DNA of 64,000 nucleotides, from positions 85,104-149,103 of the forward strand of contig JAQFVV010013348.1 in assembly GCA_028023455.1 (NCBI GenBank), given 5' to 3'. Numbering within the stretch: the first letter of the stretch is position 1; each line of letters begins with the position of its first letter. The position numbers and the translations under genes are program-made. The notes beneath the pieces are model-generated. The model was given only the letters and a program-made list of their open reading frames with translations. It was not told where the DNA came from and did not search any database. This stretch comes from Epiperipatus broadwayi (taxonomy: Eukaryota > Onychophora > Udeonychophora > Euonychophora > Peripatidae). Shown in pieces: positions 1 through 14,394 of the stretch.

Positions 1-245
1 CATATGTATTATGATAGCATAAATACAAATATTTGCAACTTCTCCACCTGAGGAAACACTGTCACTCCCTCTCAATCAAAATTCAAATGAAAAAAACAAA
101 AACATCGATGAACTAAACAGCAACCATCTGAAAAAAACAATGTGATAACAGAAAGAGTCTACAATCACAACATCCAAATAATCAGCTCAACCACACACAA
201 ACTGAAGATATCAGTCATACACACATAGTCAAGATAAATTCAGAT

Positions 246-717
246 ATGAATAACCAGATGCAATCAATTTCTTCATCTGAAGAACTGCTATTACTACCTC
301 TCATAGATCAAACTACAAAAAACCAAAACAACAGTATAAATGAACCAAACAGAATGCAGCACTTAAATACAAATGTCACACAAGCAACTCAAAAAAACAC
401 AAGCAACTGTCAAAACATACAATACTTGAATGATTCAAATATCAACCCAACTGAAAATATCACAAAGTACTTACAGTGAAACACAAAGCACCAATAGAAC
501 AAACATCACACACACAATTAAAAATAACACATCAACATATATCATGGAAGCAATCATGCCATGCCTTCCACAAGTTGAAATAAGTACAATAGAAAAAAAG
601 GGCCAGGTCACCCAAAAAGAAGCAAAAACAATAAAAAAACAAAATAAAAGAGCACAACAACTCAAAAACAGAAGAGGACAACACTGCATTATCATTAACC
701 GGAATTCAAATGGATGA
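246..717 (+). pseudogene. Possible ORF1 relic of LINE A
   Basis: Two overlapping open stretches (246-479 and 430-717) are Asn/Gln/Thr-rich and then Lys-rich, with a basic segment near 590-690. They lie just upstream of the endonuclease start at 838, where a LINE ORF1 would end. No zinc knuckle or RRM can be read, so the call rests on position and basic composition only. It could equally be 5' untranslated sequence. Confidence 0.25.
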
Positions 718-837
718 CTGGTCGCCAATGGACATCACTCCTAACTAACCAATAAAACTCCAACAATGTACAGCTCATACAATAAAAAGCAGCCACAACA
801 TATTTTGAAATGTGTACAACCCCAAAATACAACCATA

Positions 838-1270
838 ATGAAGGTCAAAATAACAGCTTTTAATGTGTGGGGTTTGAACTTGGCAAACAAACTACATCAA
901 CTTAGATAATGGACCAAAATTACACAGACGCATATATTAGAACTTCTCAAAGCAAAAATATATAGCAGATCACAGAATGACCCAACAGTGCATCTTCACA
1001 CTGAAGGCTTCTTTGCATGCTCCAGGGACATGTCATCACCTGTGGGTGGAACTAGTCTACTAATAACCCTAATTTGCCCATTCACATCATTCAGAATCAT
1101 ATATACCGATGCACACTTGTTGATAGCAACATTTCATCACCATGCAACTAGCACCAACTCCATACCTGACTATCATCATGGGAGATTTTAACATAAATAC
1201 ACAGACTTCATCTCAAAATGGCTGCATCAAATTGCAATAGTGCTGGGGATTTGTTACTACCAAACATAGT
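838..1270 (+). pseudogene. AP-endonuclease (EEP) domain relic, LINE A ORF2 start
   Basis: An ATG at 838 opens a peptide beginning MKVKITAFNVWGLN, which matches the usual EEP opening (hydrophobic strand, then N-x-x-G-L/I-N) of L1-type ORF2 proteins. About 30 residues on, ILELLKAKIY occupies the place of the catalytic Glu motif (LLETKI in copy B at ~4810). The open piece 988-1191 carries the next strands and ends in a D/G-rich motif near 1170-1185. In-frame stops near 907 and 1189 show that it is dead. In a live element this nuclease nicks target DNA to prime reverse transcription. Confidence 0.6.
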
Positions 1271-1572
1271 AACAATCCATAATAACTGACACACATCTTT
1301 AATTGACCTTTGCTTCTATTTGCTAATGCTGCATCATTACTTCAGCCTTAAGCTCAATCCATCCCCATTCCCAGATCACTGTTTAAACTGCAACACTTGA
1401 TCTAACTGAAATTCAGCCAACTACACTACCACTTGGAAAAACAATGAGAATACTAATACCAGCATCCACTCCAGAATCCTTTTTTTCTGAAACATATATT
1501 ATGCTTCATAAACTTGAAGGACTACAACTAAGTGTTGTGTAGAGTTATACATAAATATACTTTCATTTAATA

Positions 1573-2815
1573 TTGATCATGTCACCAAAAAAACCTCCAC
1601 CCTCCAGGCTATTAGCTCTGGCAGATGAACTACACCAGAGGATAACAATGTCTAAATCCATTCAAAATACATATCAGCATATATGTAAACTCACCCAGGC
1701 ATATAACAACACATGTTCAGCACTTAAAGACTACCTGTTTGCCTCAGTCATCAACATACATGGACTAGAGGCTACATCAGATGGGCCATGGGTTTTCCTT
1801 CACCATTAGAGTACCTATGGCTCTTCAAATTGGAACAACTTTACATGCAGCACATAACATGATTGAACCTATTTACAAGCATTTAAAACAGAAGCTTCAG
1901 ACACATCAACTTTTTAACCCACCCCCCAATTATTTTGGATCACCTGAAACAAATAAACCATTTACCACTAATGTATTTGCTTTGAAGCTTGCGATTCTGT
2001 CCAATGCATGCCATCCAGGCACTCGTGGCATATGAAATTTGTGTATTAGCACCTTAGCCATACAACTACTCAAGTGTTATGTAATCTTGCAAACTTTCTC
2101 TCACAAAAAATATACAACATTAAAAATCTTGATCCAATTGCAATAGCACCATTTAATAAAAAACTAGCTCCAATAACCACCCTTAATAACATTTGGCCTA
2201 TTTCCATGGGCCCAATAGCCATCAAGATTATTGAGAAAGTCATTAAAGATGAGATTGAGCCATATCTGCTCCTATTGATTTCACCATATCACTTTGCAAG
2301 AAAGCAATCATCTACAGGACAGCAGCATTCCTTTTCAAAGCATATTGGGCTTGGTGTGAGGCCAGAAAAATACAGCCCAGTTGCAGTTCAAATAGACATT
2401 GAGTTATCTTTTGATTTTGTGGCAATTGAGATATTAATTAAAATGTTGGTGGCCACCACAATACATTGTACCTTTTTATATGTTATAACCAGCTTGTTGT
2501 TAAATCGGGATATACATATTACACACAGTGGAAAAAATTCTGAATATTTTATTCCAACACAATCAATCTCACAAGGATCCCCTTGAGTGCTTTACTTTTC
2601 ACTTTCTACACCAACCATCAATTAGTAAAAATCCAGCAAACATTCATTGGCATACAAATACCAAACACATCTCAGCAGATAACATGCATTGCTTATATGG
2701 ATGACATAACTGTCTTCCTCCCATCTAAAAAAAACATCTACTGGTATTTCATACAATACTACAAGAATTTCCAGCTACACACAAACTCAGGATCAATCTA
2801 AATAAGACTGCAGTT
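1573..2815 (+). pseudogene. Reverse transcriptase domain relic, LINE A ORF2
   Basis: The RT fingerprint is visible across at least three frames. The linker lies at 1573-1809 and finger/palm pieces at 2074-2586. Motif A (VAVQIDIELSFDF, catalytic Asp) lies near 2385-2425. Motif B (SQGSP) ends at 2585, where a frameshift follows. Motif C (AYMDDIT, the YxDD catalytic pair) lies near 2690. All catalytic residues survive, but frame changes and stops, such as that just after motif B, show pseudogenisation. Copies B and C have corresponding blocks, which confirms homology. Confidence 0.75.
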
Positions 2816-3910
2816 TGGTCTTTTTATAATGCAAAGCAGTACACAGGCAAATATGGAGGAAAGCCATCTGCTTTTTGGGGATTTCCCTTTTAGATGAGTG
2901 CAAGTGCAATGTGGGTCAAGATTCAAACAAATTTAAAGAAGAAATAGAGTGAATTACTACTTAACTCTTAAAGGCATATCTTTCAATATACTCCAAGGTC
3001 CAGATATTTAACCTGCTAGCCATAACAAAAATAATCTATTACTCACCCATTATCACCTTTTCTAAAGGTTTTATAAACAAAATCTCTTCTCTATGTAATA
3101 AGCTCTTGGGGCAGAGGAAGACTGTGTCAATATCTGCAAAACAACTTACCAGACCACCCATTCACAATGGACTAGGACTTCATAGTATTTATATTTTCCA
3201 TTTACAGAAGGCCACAAACCTAATAGCATCCACAGTCAAACATTTTCGAATGCTTGAATGCCTACTTTAAATAACACCATCAGATAGGCTACCCCCTGCC
3301 TATGTCCAATTATGATCAATGATCAATTATATAAAAACCACATCACAGATATCTCTTTAGACAATATACAAGCATTCATACTGGCAAATTTATTTATTAA
3401 TCCATCCAAATCCAAGCCATGACACCAATCTGACAATGCTGAAAATCAACAATCTACAATTACTCTGTAAGTTTAAAAAATTGTCCCTGGAGCCAAAGTA
3501 TTTGGACTTTTTGCTGAGACTAAACTTACATGCACTGCCCACAACATATTTTCTGAAATACCGAAGACTGTACACTAACATAGATCCATTTTGTGCCCTG
3601 TGTCACAGGGCTGAAGAAACACAACAACATCTATTCTATACTTGTCCAGCACTAAACAGTGTTCGCTTTATTATAACAGGAGCATATAGACAATCTAACA
3701 CAACCCTTCAAACAATCTTTAATTCTACTCCATCAATCCATGCAGCCACTTTTGTTCTTTATTCATACTGGTGCACTAGATGCACATTTACCTTAGGTAA
3801 CAACACAAGATGACATCCATCACCTTTCAATATCAAACTGGCAAAACTATGGGCCAGAGACAATAAAAGTACACATCCAGACATCTATGCAGCAACCTGG
3901 TCACTGATAA
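2816..3910 (+). pseudogene. C-terminal region of LINE A ORF2 with zf-RVT-like Cys/His motif
   Basis: After the palm come the thumb-like and connection blocks typical of L1-type ORF2. A motif of the form CNKLLWGQ lies at ~3090, followed by Pro/Gly-rich NGLGLHS at ~3165. The longest open piece (3436-3813, 125 residues) contains FCALCHRAEE followed by QHLFYTCPAL. This is a C-x2-C...H-x4-C arrangement like the zf-RVT domain found at the C-terminus of many LINE ORF2 proteins. The equivalent blocks recur in LINE B (8218-8420), LINE C (11638-11832) and LINE D (~40770-40830). The reading frame is broken upstream of 3436. Confidence 0.65.
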
Positions 3911-4382
3911 CACAACAATCAAGCCTTTAAGATGGCTACCAATAACCAACAATCTATGCCATCAATCAATATTTTTTAAAAAAAAGATGTGGCATGTATC
4001 TACAAAAAAAATACAGCAAATGATGTATTTGATTACATACTATTAATATAGAAGACAGTAAAAACAAAATCAGAACTCAAACACTGGAAAACAAACTAAA
4101 CCCAGTACTGCAACATGACATACAAATTGAAGTTTGCAAATTGAACAATGATAATGCAAGACTTTTGATATCTCTGATTAGAGCAAGCAGTGCACACAAA
4201 TGTAACATATACATATATATTTGCACCCCCCTTAACAATGTTTAAATATCCAGATTTTTTTTGTTTATCACAGATACAAACTTAAACTTGGTCTGCTCAC
4301 TAGCAATGTAACCATATGTATATGGAGTGTCTTATAGCAAATATAACCCTATGGTCATCAATTAAGTTCTTTTTTTTGAAAC

Positions 4383-4473
<91 letters not shown>

Positions 4474-4487
4474 TGATGATGATGATG

Positions 4488-4551
<64 letters not shown>

Positions 4552-4579
4552 CAACAACAACAACAACAACAATAATAAT
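4383..4579 (+). repeat. Compound (AAT)n tail of LINE A
   Basis: Uninterrupted trinucleotide tract with the internal order AAT, about six GAT at ~4471-4488, AAT, about eight AAC at ~4547-4571, then AAT. It directly follows a T-rich/AAACATAA junction that is also found before the LINE C tail (12290-12300), so it is probably the retrotransposon's own 3' repeat tail, expanded. Poly-Asn, poly-Leu and poly-Ile reading frames across it are artefacts. Confidence 0.9.
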
Positions 4580-4699
4580 CAGAAGAATGATACAAAAGCC
4601 AACAAAACAGATCAAAACCAAATCAAAATAAAATAAACTGTGAAAATATACAATGTAAAGCTCCATAACAACCACAACAAAAAATACAAACCATGCCCA

Positions 4700-5160
4700 G
4701 CTACACGGTAAATAAAAATTAAATTAGCAGCACTGAATATTACTGGCATTAATTCAATAGCAAAAATATACCAGCTCAACAAATGGATTGGCATGACACA
4801 ACCACAAATACTAGGACTACTAGAAACAAAAATCTATAATGGATCACAAATTAATCTAGCCACATACCTATACCACCAAGCTTTTTTCACATACTCTAGG
4901 GGCACATCATCACCTTCAGCAGGCACAAACATATTTATAGTCTCAAACTACACTTTTTCCACCTTGAAAATTATTTACATTGATTCTCATCTCCTAATCA
5001 CTACATTCCAGCATAAATTACCACACTCATCATTATTTTTATGTATGCACTCCCAGGTCCCAGCATAATAGCACATATAATTCACACAATAAACTCTCAG
5101 ATTACAACCAGCCACAACCCAACAATATTAATGGATAATTTCAATTTAAGCTATGAAAAA
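4700..5160 (+). pseudogene. EEP endonuclease relic, LINE B
   Basis: Opens with AALNITGINS, equivalent to AFNVWGLN of copy A. It continues in one frame through ILGLLETKIYNGSQ near 4805-4850, where the Glu of LLETK is the expected metal-binding residue. Strand motifs with IYIDSHLLITTFQH near 4975-5015 align with copy A. The first ~120 codons are open, and stops appear after 5068. Confidence 0.65.
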
Positions 5161-6069
5161 TTCAATAAAAATGGTTATATTAATTAAACCTTCTACTCAT
5201 GAGTGCTCAGGGCTTTGCTGTGGCAGATTCAGTGGCATTCTATAATCAACAGCATGTCACCCTTATTGATCTATGTTATTACACACCAATGCTTCATCAC
5301 TTATTCAACTTCCAATTCAATACATGCTGATTTTCAGACAAGGTTGCACCAATCATTACAATAAATTTCTCAGAGCTCCAAACAACATTCATTCATTCAT
5401 CTAGAAAAAAAAACAATAAGACTCCTACTCCCAACAACCACAACCAAATTCCTATTCTCAGAGACTAACATCATGCTAAATAAAATTAACAATATGTCAC
5501 AAGATCCAATTCAAAAATACCAATTATTAATTAACATATTACCTTTCAACATACATCACATGACAAATACTCACCATCACTTTCCTGTTAATGTCACTAG
5601 CAGTCAATCGTCACAAGAGAATCACAATCACCAAATACATGCATAACACCCACCAATATACAAAAACTAACAAAGCTATACTACAATACATGTAAGCAAT
5701 TAAAAAAATACCTTGCCACACAAAAAAGGAAAACTATGCCTCACTCAACAATATACATGGTCATGCTGATATATCCACTGGGCACTAGGCTATCTATCAA
5801 TCAGAAAAGTGCCCATGGCAATTGAGCTAAGCAGCAACGTCTATCCAGGACATAACATGCTAGAGTCCATATACCAACATTTCAAGCAATAGTTCCAAAC
5901 ATATAAACAATACATACCAACCAGTGATGAGTTTGGAATATCTAAAATAGTTATTCCCTTTCAAATCCAACAATTTTTTGAAAAGCTTAAAAAATTCCCA
6001 ACAGTTGCTACTCTGGAACAAATAGAATACCAGTATTTGTTTTTTTTCACATTTGCATCAATTTACCAC

Positions 6070-6670
6070 AGAATACGTTTGCAATCTTGCTAATTTCATA
6101 TCACATAAATATACACTACCAGAGGATTATATACAATAGCAATAGTGCCATTTAACAAAATAATGGCAATTTCAAATATCAACAACCTTTGACCCACCTT
6201 CATGGGTTCATCGGGAATTAAAATATTGGAAAAAGTAGATAAAGATAAAATAGAAACATAAATACTGCCCCTGATATCAAACATGCAGTTCACAAAGAAG
6301 GAATCCTCCACTCACAGTCTTCACTTGTATTTAAAATGATACAAAGTGCACTGCAGAAAGAGAAAAAATATGCCCCAGTTGCAATTCAACTGGATATAAG
6401 GCAACATTTGATTCGGTTGTAATAGATGTTTTAATGAACATGCTTGAAAATACAGCAATTTTAACCATCCTATGACACATCACCACAATTATCTTACTCA
6501 ACTGAGAGATACACCTCACATTCAGTGGGAGAAACACAACAGTGTTTACTCCCATACAATAAATTTTACAAGGATCCCCACTACCAGGCACATTAATATC
6601 ACAAACTTGCCATCCATTTATTGTATACCTGGATAACAAGACAGTGTTTCTAACATTGCATAAAAAATCC
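6070..6670 (+). pseudogene. Reverse transcriptase relic, LINE B
   Basis: Motif A is readable as PVAIQLDIR (~6372-6398), followed by a frame change and TFDSVVIDVL. Motif B (GSPLPG) is at ~6575-6592 and a mutated motif C (VYLDN, second Asp lost) at ~6624-6638. Loss of the second Asp of YxDD and several frame changes make the copy inactive. Homology to copy A is clear from the matching spacing. Confidence 0.6.
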
Positions 6671-6769
6671 TAGTATTAGAAACAATACTACAAAATTACA
6701 CATACACACACAAATTACAATTCAACCTAAGCAAAACATCAGAATGGTTTATCCATATTAACAAACTCT

Positions 6770-7214
6770 GTAGACAGCTACATCAAGGAAAAGCTAGGCC
6801 ATTTTTTGGATTCTCATTCTACCTAGGAGTGTGTGGAATGAGACAAACACTTCAAAATATCCTCAAGCAGAAAGCAACATACATAGACATATTTTTATCA
6901 AATGCATACTTATCTCTATATTCAAAAGTGTACTTATTTAACATACTCATAGCAACAAGAACTGCATATTATTCTCCTACTGTCAACTTTAGAAAAATCT
7001 TTACAGTGGTCATATTATCACTCTGTAGCAAACTATTGCAGGGTAGGGAAACTGTAGCCATTTAAATCAAACAATTCAGTCAACCAACTATACATAATGG
7101 TCTGGGGTTACAACCCACTTGTTCTACATACACAAAATATAAACCTACTGGCAAAGATCACTGCATAGTTTCAGCAGCTACAATTTTTCCTTTATATAAT
7201 CCCTACAGATTGTC
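6770..7214 (+). pseudogene. LINE B ORF2 thumb/connection relic, upstream of the insertion
   Basis: Contains an open 78-residue piece (6829-7065) with SLYSKVYLFNILIATRTAYYSPT followed by LCSKLLQGRETVAI. These match the copy A segments around 2985-3130. The homology stops at the 15-bp repeat at 7215-7229 and resumes after its second copy at 7911-7925. Confidence 0.55.
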
Positions 7215-7925
7215 TACCCATCACATATAGATATATATTTTTACACAGATTATAACTCTTTTAAAAAAATTTTTCTCTTTTAATATTTTTTTTTTAAAAT
7301 TTTTTAAATCTTTTTTAAAATTTTATTTAAATTAAAATTAATATTTTTGATAAAAAGATAATTAAAAAATAAAAAATATAAATAATTGAAGTCCCCCCCC
7401 CTTCCTTTGGGGAAAACCACAAAACAAAAAAAATTTTTTTAAAATTTAAATTTTAAAGTCTTCCCCTCTCTTTCCCCTTTTTCTTTCCATTTTTTTGTAA
7501 GAGAAAAAACCCCATCCCAAATATGGGGGTGGGGAGAATAATAATTTAAATTTAGGGTCCATCAGGGAGAAGGTTGGATCTGTGTTGATAGATATCAGAT
7601 CAGTGGTTAAAAGTGGGGTTGGAAATTATATCAATCGAAAATAAATTCATAACAGATGTGATGTAAATAGATTGGAAATTTAGAATTTTAGAGGTTGGAG
7701 GAGTTCATTAGAAAGCTCTTTTTTTATCTTATATTTAATTATCTAAGGTCTCTAAGTAGATCATCCTGGATATCGAGCTTTTCATCAAAATAAGATGACC
7801 AGGTGATCTGATTTCTGGAGGGGAGGTATTAAATCTTATTGTAGTCCAATGGGGTCAATTGATGAGATCCTCTCAATCGGTAGTGATTGGGTTTTTTTTT
7901 GGTTGGTGGGTACCCATCACATATA
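7215..7925. mobile_element. Insertion in LINE B with 15-bp target-site duplication
   Basis: TACCCATCACATATA occurs at 7215-7229 and again at 7911-7925, and LINE B homology is continuous across one copy of it. The 681 bp between (7230-7910) is therefore a discrete insertion. Its first third (7240-7560) is homopolymer-rich low-complexity sequence (runs of T, A and C). The rest has no ORF or recognised family. A 15-bp duplication is typical of LINE-machinery insertions, and a T10 run near the right end could be a poly(A) tail on the minus strand. Sequencing noise in the homopolymer part cannot be excluded. Confidence 0.6.
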
Positions 7926-7989
7926 CACCAACAGCAACAGCGTTAGCACACTCAGCACAAATCAATGTTGAAACTACAACACTCTATTT

Positions 7990-8218
7990 GATAAATATGG
8001 TTTTAATTTCTCCTTATATGTAAAAACAAAAAATACTTAATTGTAATTATTAATTAGAGAAAATATAAATTACTATTAAAAATTTATCGGCTGAACGTTT
8101 TCGAGGAACCATGCCTCATATTCATAGCCTTCATGAAAAGTGTAATAAATATATGCAAATGTAAATATTCAAATAAGCTACTGTTACATAGCCCATTTTT
8201 TCGAGATCTCGAAGCATG
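7990..8218 (-). mobile_element. Probable Penelope-like element 3' end fragment
   Basis: This block interrupts LINE B homology between ~7990 and 8218. On the minus strand it carries the same kind of compact hammerhead-like motif (8089-8129) followed by an AT-rich tail that is seen at the 3' ends of the PLE copies at 50-64 kb. No coding sequence survives, so assignment to PLE is inferred from the motif alone. Confidence 0.4.
8089..8129 (-). ncRNA. Hammerhead-like motif, A3-U8 variant
   Basis: On the minus strand: stem I GGCT/AGCC, core ATGAATA plus one extra T, stem II GAGG/CCTC with a 7-nt loop, GAAA, palindromic stem III AACGTT, then C at the expected cleavage position. Compared with the consensus core CTGANGA, positions 3 and 8 are A and T instead of C and G, which keeps the 3-8 pair. 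Self-cleavage is untested. Confidence 0.45.
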
Positions 8219-8760
8219 TGTCCTTTAGCAAATATACATACTGGCAGACATACAAGTTGATCAATCCAGCCACAAACAACCAGATCTTTAGCTCAATGCT
8301 GGGAGTAAACAACAAGCAACTTTTTAAAAACTATAGAAAAAGGTCAATGGAACCAAGGTTCTTTGATTTTGTAATCAAGATAAATCTATTTGCACTACCA
8401 ACATCCTATTTTTTATGATACCATCATCTCTATAGATTGATAAACTCATTCTGTATCCTTTACACAATACATTTTAAAATTGTACAGCACTAAATACTAC
8501 ACAAAACAATATGCTAAATCAATATAAAACAAGACAAACCATACAATAGCTAGCAGATTTTACACACAAGCAGGCAACCCTACAGCACAAGCAGCAATCC
8601 TTGGACTTTTTGCATTTTGGTGTACACAATGTATATTCAGCCTGGGAAATAATATCAGATGGCATCTTGAAACATTTTATAACAAGCCACAACCAATTAG
8701 GAACAGAGATGCAAAGATTGGACATCCAGATATCTCTGCAGCCACCTGATGACTATTAAA
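8219..8760 (+). pseudogene. LINE B ORF2 C-terminal relic, downstream part
   Basis: Homology to copy A resumes with the sequence matching A at ~3355 onward. The open piece 8218-8418 contains SMEPRFFDFVIKINLFALPTSYF, aligning with the copy A block just before its zinc motif. The Cys/His motif itself is mutated. A further block near 8600-8660 matches the copy A sequence encoding YWCTRCTFTLGNN. Confidence 0.55.
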
Positions 8761-9236
8761 ATAACAAGCTAATTTATAAGAGCATGCAAAACTAGTCATT
8801 ATATAAGCCCAGCCTATTCAAACAAAACTGGCAATGAACAAGAAACTAAAGGAACAATATAAAATATGGCTTCTCACAGAGCTGAACAAATGAATAAAAC
8901 TTTTGGGCAATGAACAAAGACAATAATACAATATTAATGGAAAATTGAAGGAAGGACACTATCTAACAACAAGATCAGAAATGAATAGTAAAATGAAACA
9001 ATGATAGCAATAAAAAATATAATGTGAAAAAATCTACTATTGAAAACCAGGGTTTCTAATATATTGTAATTGAATAGGTTAACTGATGTAGTCCCCTATT
9101 CAATACATCAATCCCTATGCAATTAGAAATGAAAATCTGTAAAAAAATTTTCATGCCACTGTAGTTAAGGCATAAGTATGTAAATATCATGTAACCTTTG
9201 TTGATATAATAATAATAACAATGGCAGAAACAATGA

Positions 9237-9580
<344 letters not shown>

Positions 9581-9583
9581 ACT

Positions 9584-9745
9584 ACTAGTACTGGCTGATG
9601 AAATACACAGATGGATTACAATGATAAATCCACCTGCACCAGCCAGTATTAATAATAACAACAACAAGAACTACTAGCACTGACTGATAAAAATGTGCAA
9701 ATGGATTACAATGATAAACCCAACACACTCCAGTCAACAACATAT
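9584..9745 (+). repeat. Tandem duplication at the LINE B/C junction
   Basis: A ~80-bp unit, starting with an ACTAGTACTGGCTGATGA-like segment and containing ATGGATTACAATGATAAA, occurs twice (from ~9584 and ~9669). The copies are separated by a short AAT/AAC remnant (9649-9666). It looks like tail plus adjoining sequence duplicated together. Confidence 0.55.
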
Positions 9746-12300
9746 ACACAAGCATACAGTAACACCTGTGACCATCTCAAAGACTACCTGGCAATAAAAA
9801 AAGTAAAATCTGCCTCAGCCAACAACATACATGGACAAGGAAATACATTCACTGGGCTTTTGGCTACCCCTGTACTGGTAGAATCCCAAAGGTCACTTAC
9901 AGATCAGGGAATCACATATACAGAAAATAACATATTAAAATGAATTTATCATCATTTCAAACAAAAGCTACAAACACACCACCCAGTCATATTTATTTCT
10001 GATGTTTTTGTAAAACATCACAGAATTTACTACTAATCTGGTGACAATTCCTAATGCATGTCACACTGGAGCACCTGGAATCCCAAAATTTTGTTCTTGC
10101 ACATCTCAGTCAGATTGCTACCCAATAATTGTGTGATCTTACAAATCACCTATCACAGATGGTACATGATATCTCAGCTTATATCCAATTGCAATAGTCC
10201 ACTTTAACAAAAAAAACAAGTTCCCATATCAATACTATTCAATCTCTGACCCATCTCAATGGGTTCACTTACAATTAAAATAATTGATAAAGTACTCAAA
10301 GATAGCCTAGATATATACACTCTCCCACTAATTTCACACAGTTTGCAAGTAGCAATCATCTACTGCACAGGCTGTGATGATATTCAAAACAGTTTTGGAC
10401 TCAATTTGGGACCAAAAATGGTATGCACCAATTGCACATCAACATGATATAGCAATTTTGACACAGCTGAAATTAATACATTAATTTATATGCTAGCTGA
10501 CATTACAGTCCCACAAATTCATCTGTAACTGCTCACAAATCTACTACTTAGCAGAGGAATCCATATCATACTTAATGCAAAAAAAAATTATCCATCATTC
10601 ATCCCACACAATCCATATCCCAAGGCTCCACACTCATCTCACTGCTATTTACTTTCTACATTAACCCACAAATACTCAAAATCCAGCAGAGTATAAAAGG
10701 CATTGAGATACCAGGCAGATCACAACACATAGCCTGCATTGCATATATGAATGACATCACAGTTTTACTTCAATCTGAAAAGCAGATACCAATCCTACAC
10801 AAAATACTTTAAAACTTTCAATCAACACATCATATAGAATTTAATCAGAACTAGACTGTTGCCTGGTTTCTATACACCAGTAAACCTTGCACACAACTTT
10901 TCCAAGGCAAACCATCTGTTTTCCTCAGCTTTCCTTTCTAATTATGGACAAATGCTTTGAAGCAAAATATCCAGAACAAGCTAAAAGATGAAGCAGAATG
11001 GATTACTGCTTCTCTAGCAAAAGCATACCTCTCAATATATGCTCAAGTACAATCATTCAATCAATGGTAATCACCAAAATTATCTACTATGCTACCATAA
11101 TTTAATTATCTAAAGCTTTCACATCAAAAATCTCTTCATATTGCAATAAATAGCAAGACAGTGTCAATATCTGCAAAATGCCTTAGCTGCTCACCAATAC
11201 ACAATGGCTTGTGGTTGCACAAAATAGATATTTTTCCAATACAGAAGACTGCAAACCTTATAATAGCAACCCTCAGACATTTCCCAGAATTTTAATGTCT
11301 AATGCAAATAATAACTACAGAAAAACCTCCATTTTAATATTTCTATCTATTATCAGTAATAAAACAGTTTAAAAACATACATATCCAAATATCACTCCTA
11401 ACAATAACAAAATATTCATATTGTTAGATCAATGCATTGGTATAACAGGACAAACACCAGATATTTCCACCCAGATGCTCAGAATAAACAACTGACAGCT
11501 GCTTAAAAAAATAAAAAATGGTCCATGGAGCACCATTTTTTTAAATTCCTGCTTACACTGAATCTATATTCCATGCCAACATCATACTTCCTAAGATACA
11601 GACATTTGTATACAAAAATAGACCCCTTCTGCACAGTATGCTATCTAGCAAAAGAATTCGAAAACATATATTTTACAGCTGCTCAGCATTAAACAATATT
11701 CTACATGATATGACTAATACTTACAGACAACCAAACATCTTCCTGCAAGATATCATCAGCACACTCATCAGAACATCCACTCCTACAATCTGTGCATCAT
11801 CTTCCATGCTCTATGCATTTTGGTGCATGTGATGCACATTTGCTTTTGGCAATAATACAAGATGGTATACATCAACATTTCATAACAAATTATCATAATT
11901 AAAAAACAGGCTCAATAAAATAGCACACCCAGAATTCATTGCAGCCACATGGACACCCACAAAACAATGCTCAAATCTTTAGTAGTTTTGCCTTTTTTCA
12001 AATCAGCTAATATGCTTGAAGAGAGAATGCAAGAAAATGGACATCACAGAATCCAATGATTGATAGATGATAACAAAACATTCAAAATATTTCCAGCAGA
12101 AACACACCCCAGTTTTCAAAACCAAAATCTGAAGACTAGTAAACTGTTACAAAGAACAGCCATCTTACAAGCAGTTGTCCCAGGTTAGCAGTTTTGTTTC
12201 CTGACCAATGCTATGACATATGAAAAAAAAACACATGTATACGGAAAGTAATTATATAACCTGCTCTTATAGTCTGAATAATGTTCCTTTTTAAAACATA
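9695..12300 (+). mobile_element. LINE copy C, L1-like, 5' truncated
   Basis: Third copy of the same family. It begins in the ORF2 linker: TYTQAYSNTCDHLKDYL at ~9736 aligns with TQAYNNTCSALKDYL of copy A at ~1698. It runs to the (AAT)n tail at 12301. RT motifs are degraded: motif C reads AYMND near 10744. The C-terminal block is at 11500-11900, with the Cys/His region and WCM...FGNN motifs. Frameshifts and stops occur throughout; the longest open piece is 82 codons. Confidence 0.7.

Positions 12301-14394
<2,094 letters not shown>

Larger units (their letters stand above)
1..4382 (+). mobile_element. LINE copy A, L1-like non-LTR retrotransposon, decayed
   Basis: This copy runs in from the left edge and ends in the (AAT)n tail at 4383. 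Its order is a lysine/glutamine-rich ORF1-like stretch, an AP-endonuclease (EEP) start, a reverse transcriptase and a C-terminal Cys/His region. All parts are on the + strand and are broken by stops and frameshifts. The domain order and the C-terminal zinc-binding motif fit L1-like LINEs. Assignment to L1 rather than a related clade is inference. No target duplication can be seen because the 5' end lies outside the window. Confidence 0.8.
4580..9236 (+). mobile_element. LINE copy B, L1-like, 5' truncated and interrupted
   Basis: The second copy of the same LINE family starts only ~100 bp upstream of the endonuclease and ends at the (AAT)n tail at 9237. The blocks are endonuclease (4700-5160), RT (6070-6670), and thumb/C-terminal parts before (6770-7214) and after (8219-8760) two foreign segments: a 681-bp insertion at 7230-7910 and a PLE 3' fragment around 7990-8215. 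It is more decayed than copy A; the YxDD box reads YLDN. About 5160-6070 holds only degenerate linker with no readable domain. Confidence 0.75.

Noticed and set aside
4300-4675. Open frames of poly-Asn, poly-Leu, poly-Ile and poly-Tyr over (AAT)n (also 9165-9667, 12185-12681, 13769-13978)
   Set aside because: They are translations of trinucleotide microsatellites in all frames; not genes.
7240-7560. Homopolymer-rich block as a functional low-complexity region
   Set aside because: More likely degenerate or poorly sequenced DNA inside the insertion; no function can be supported.
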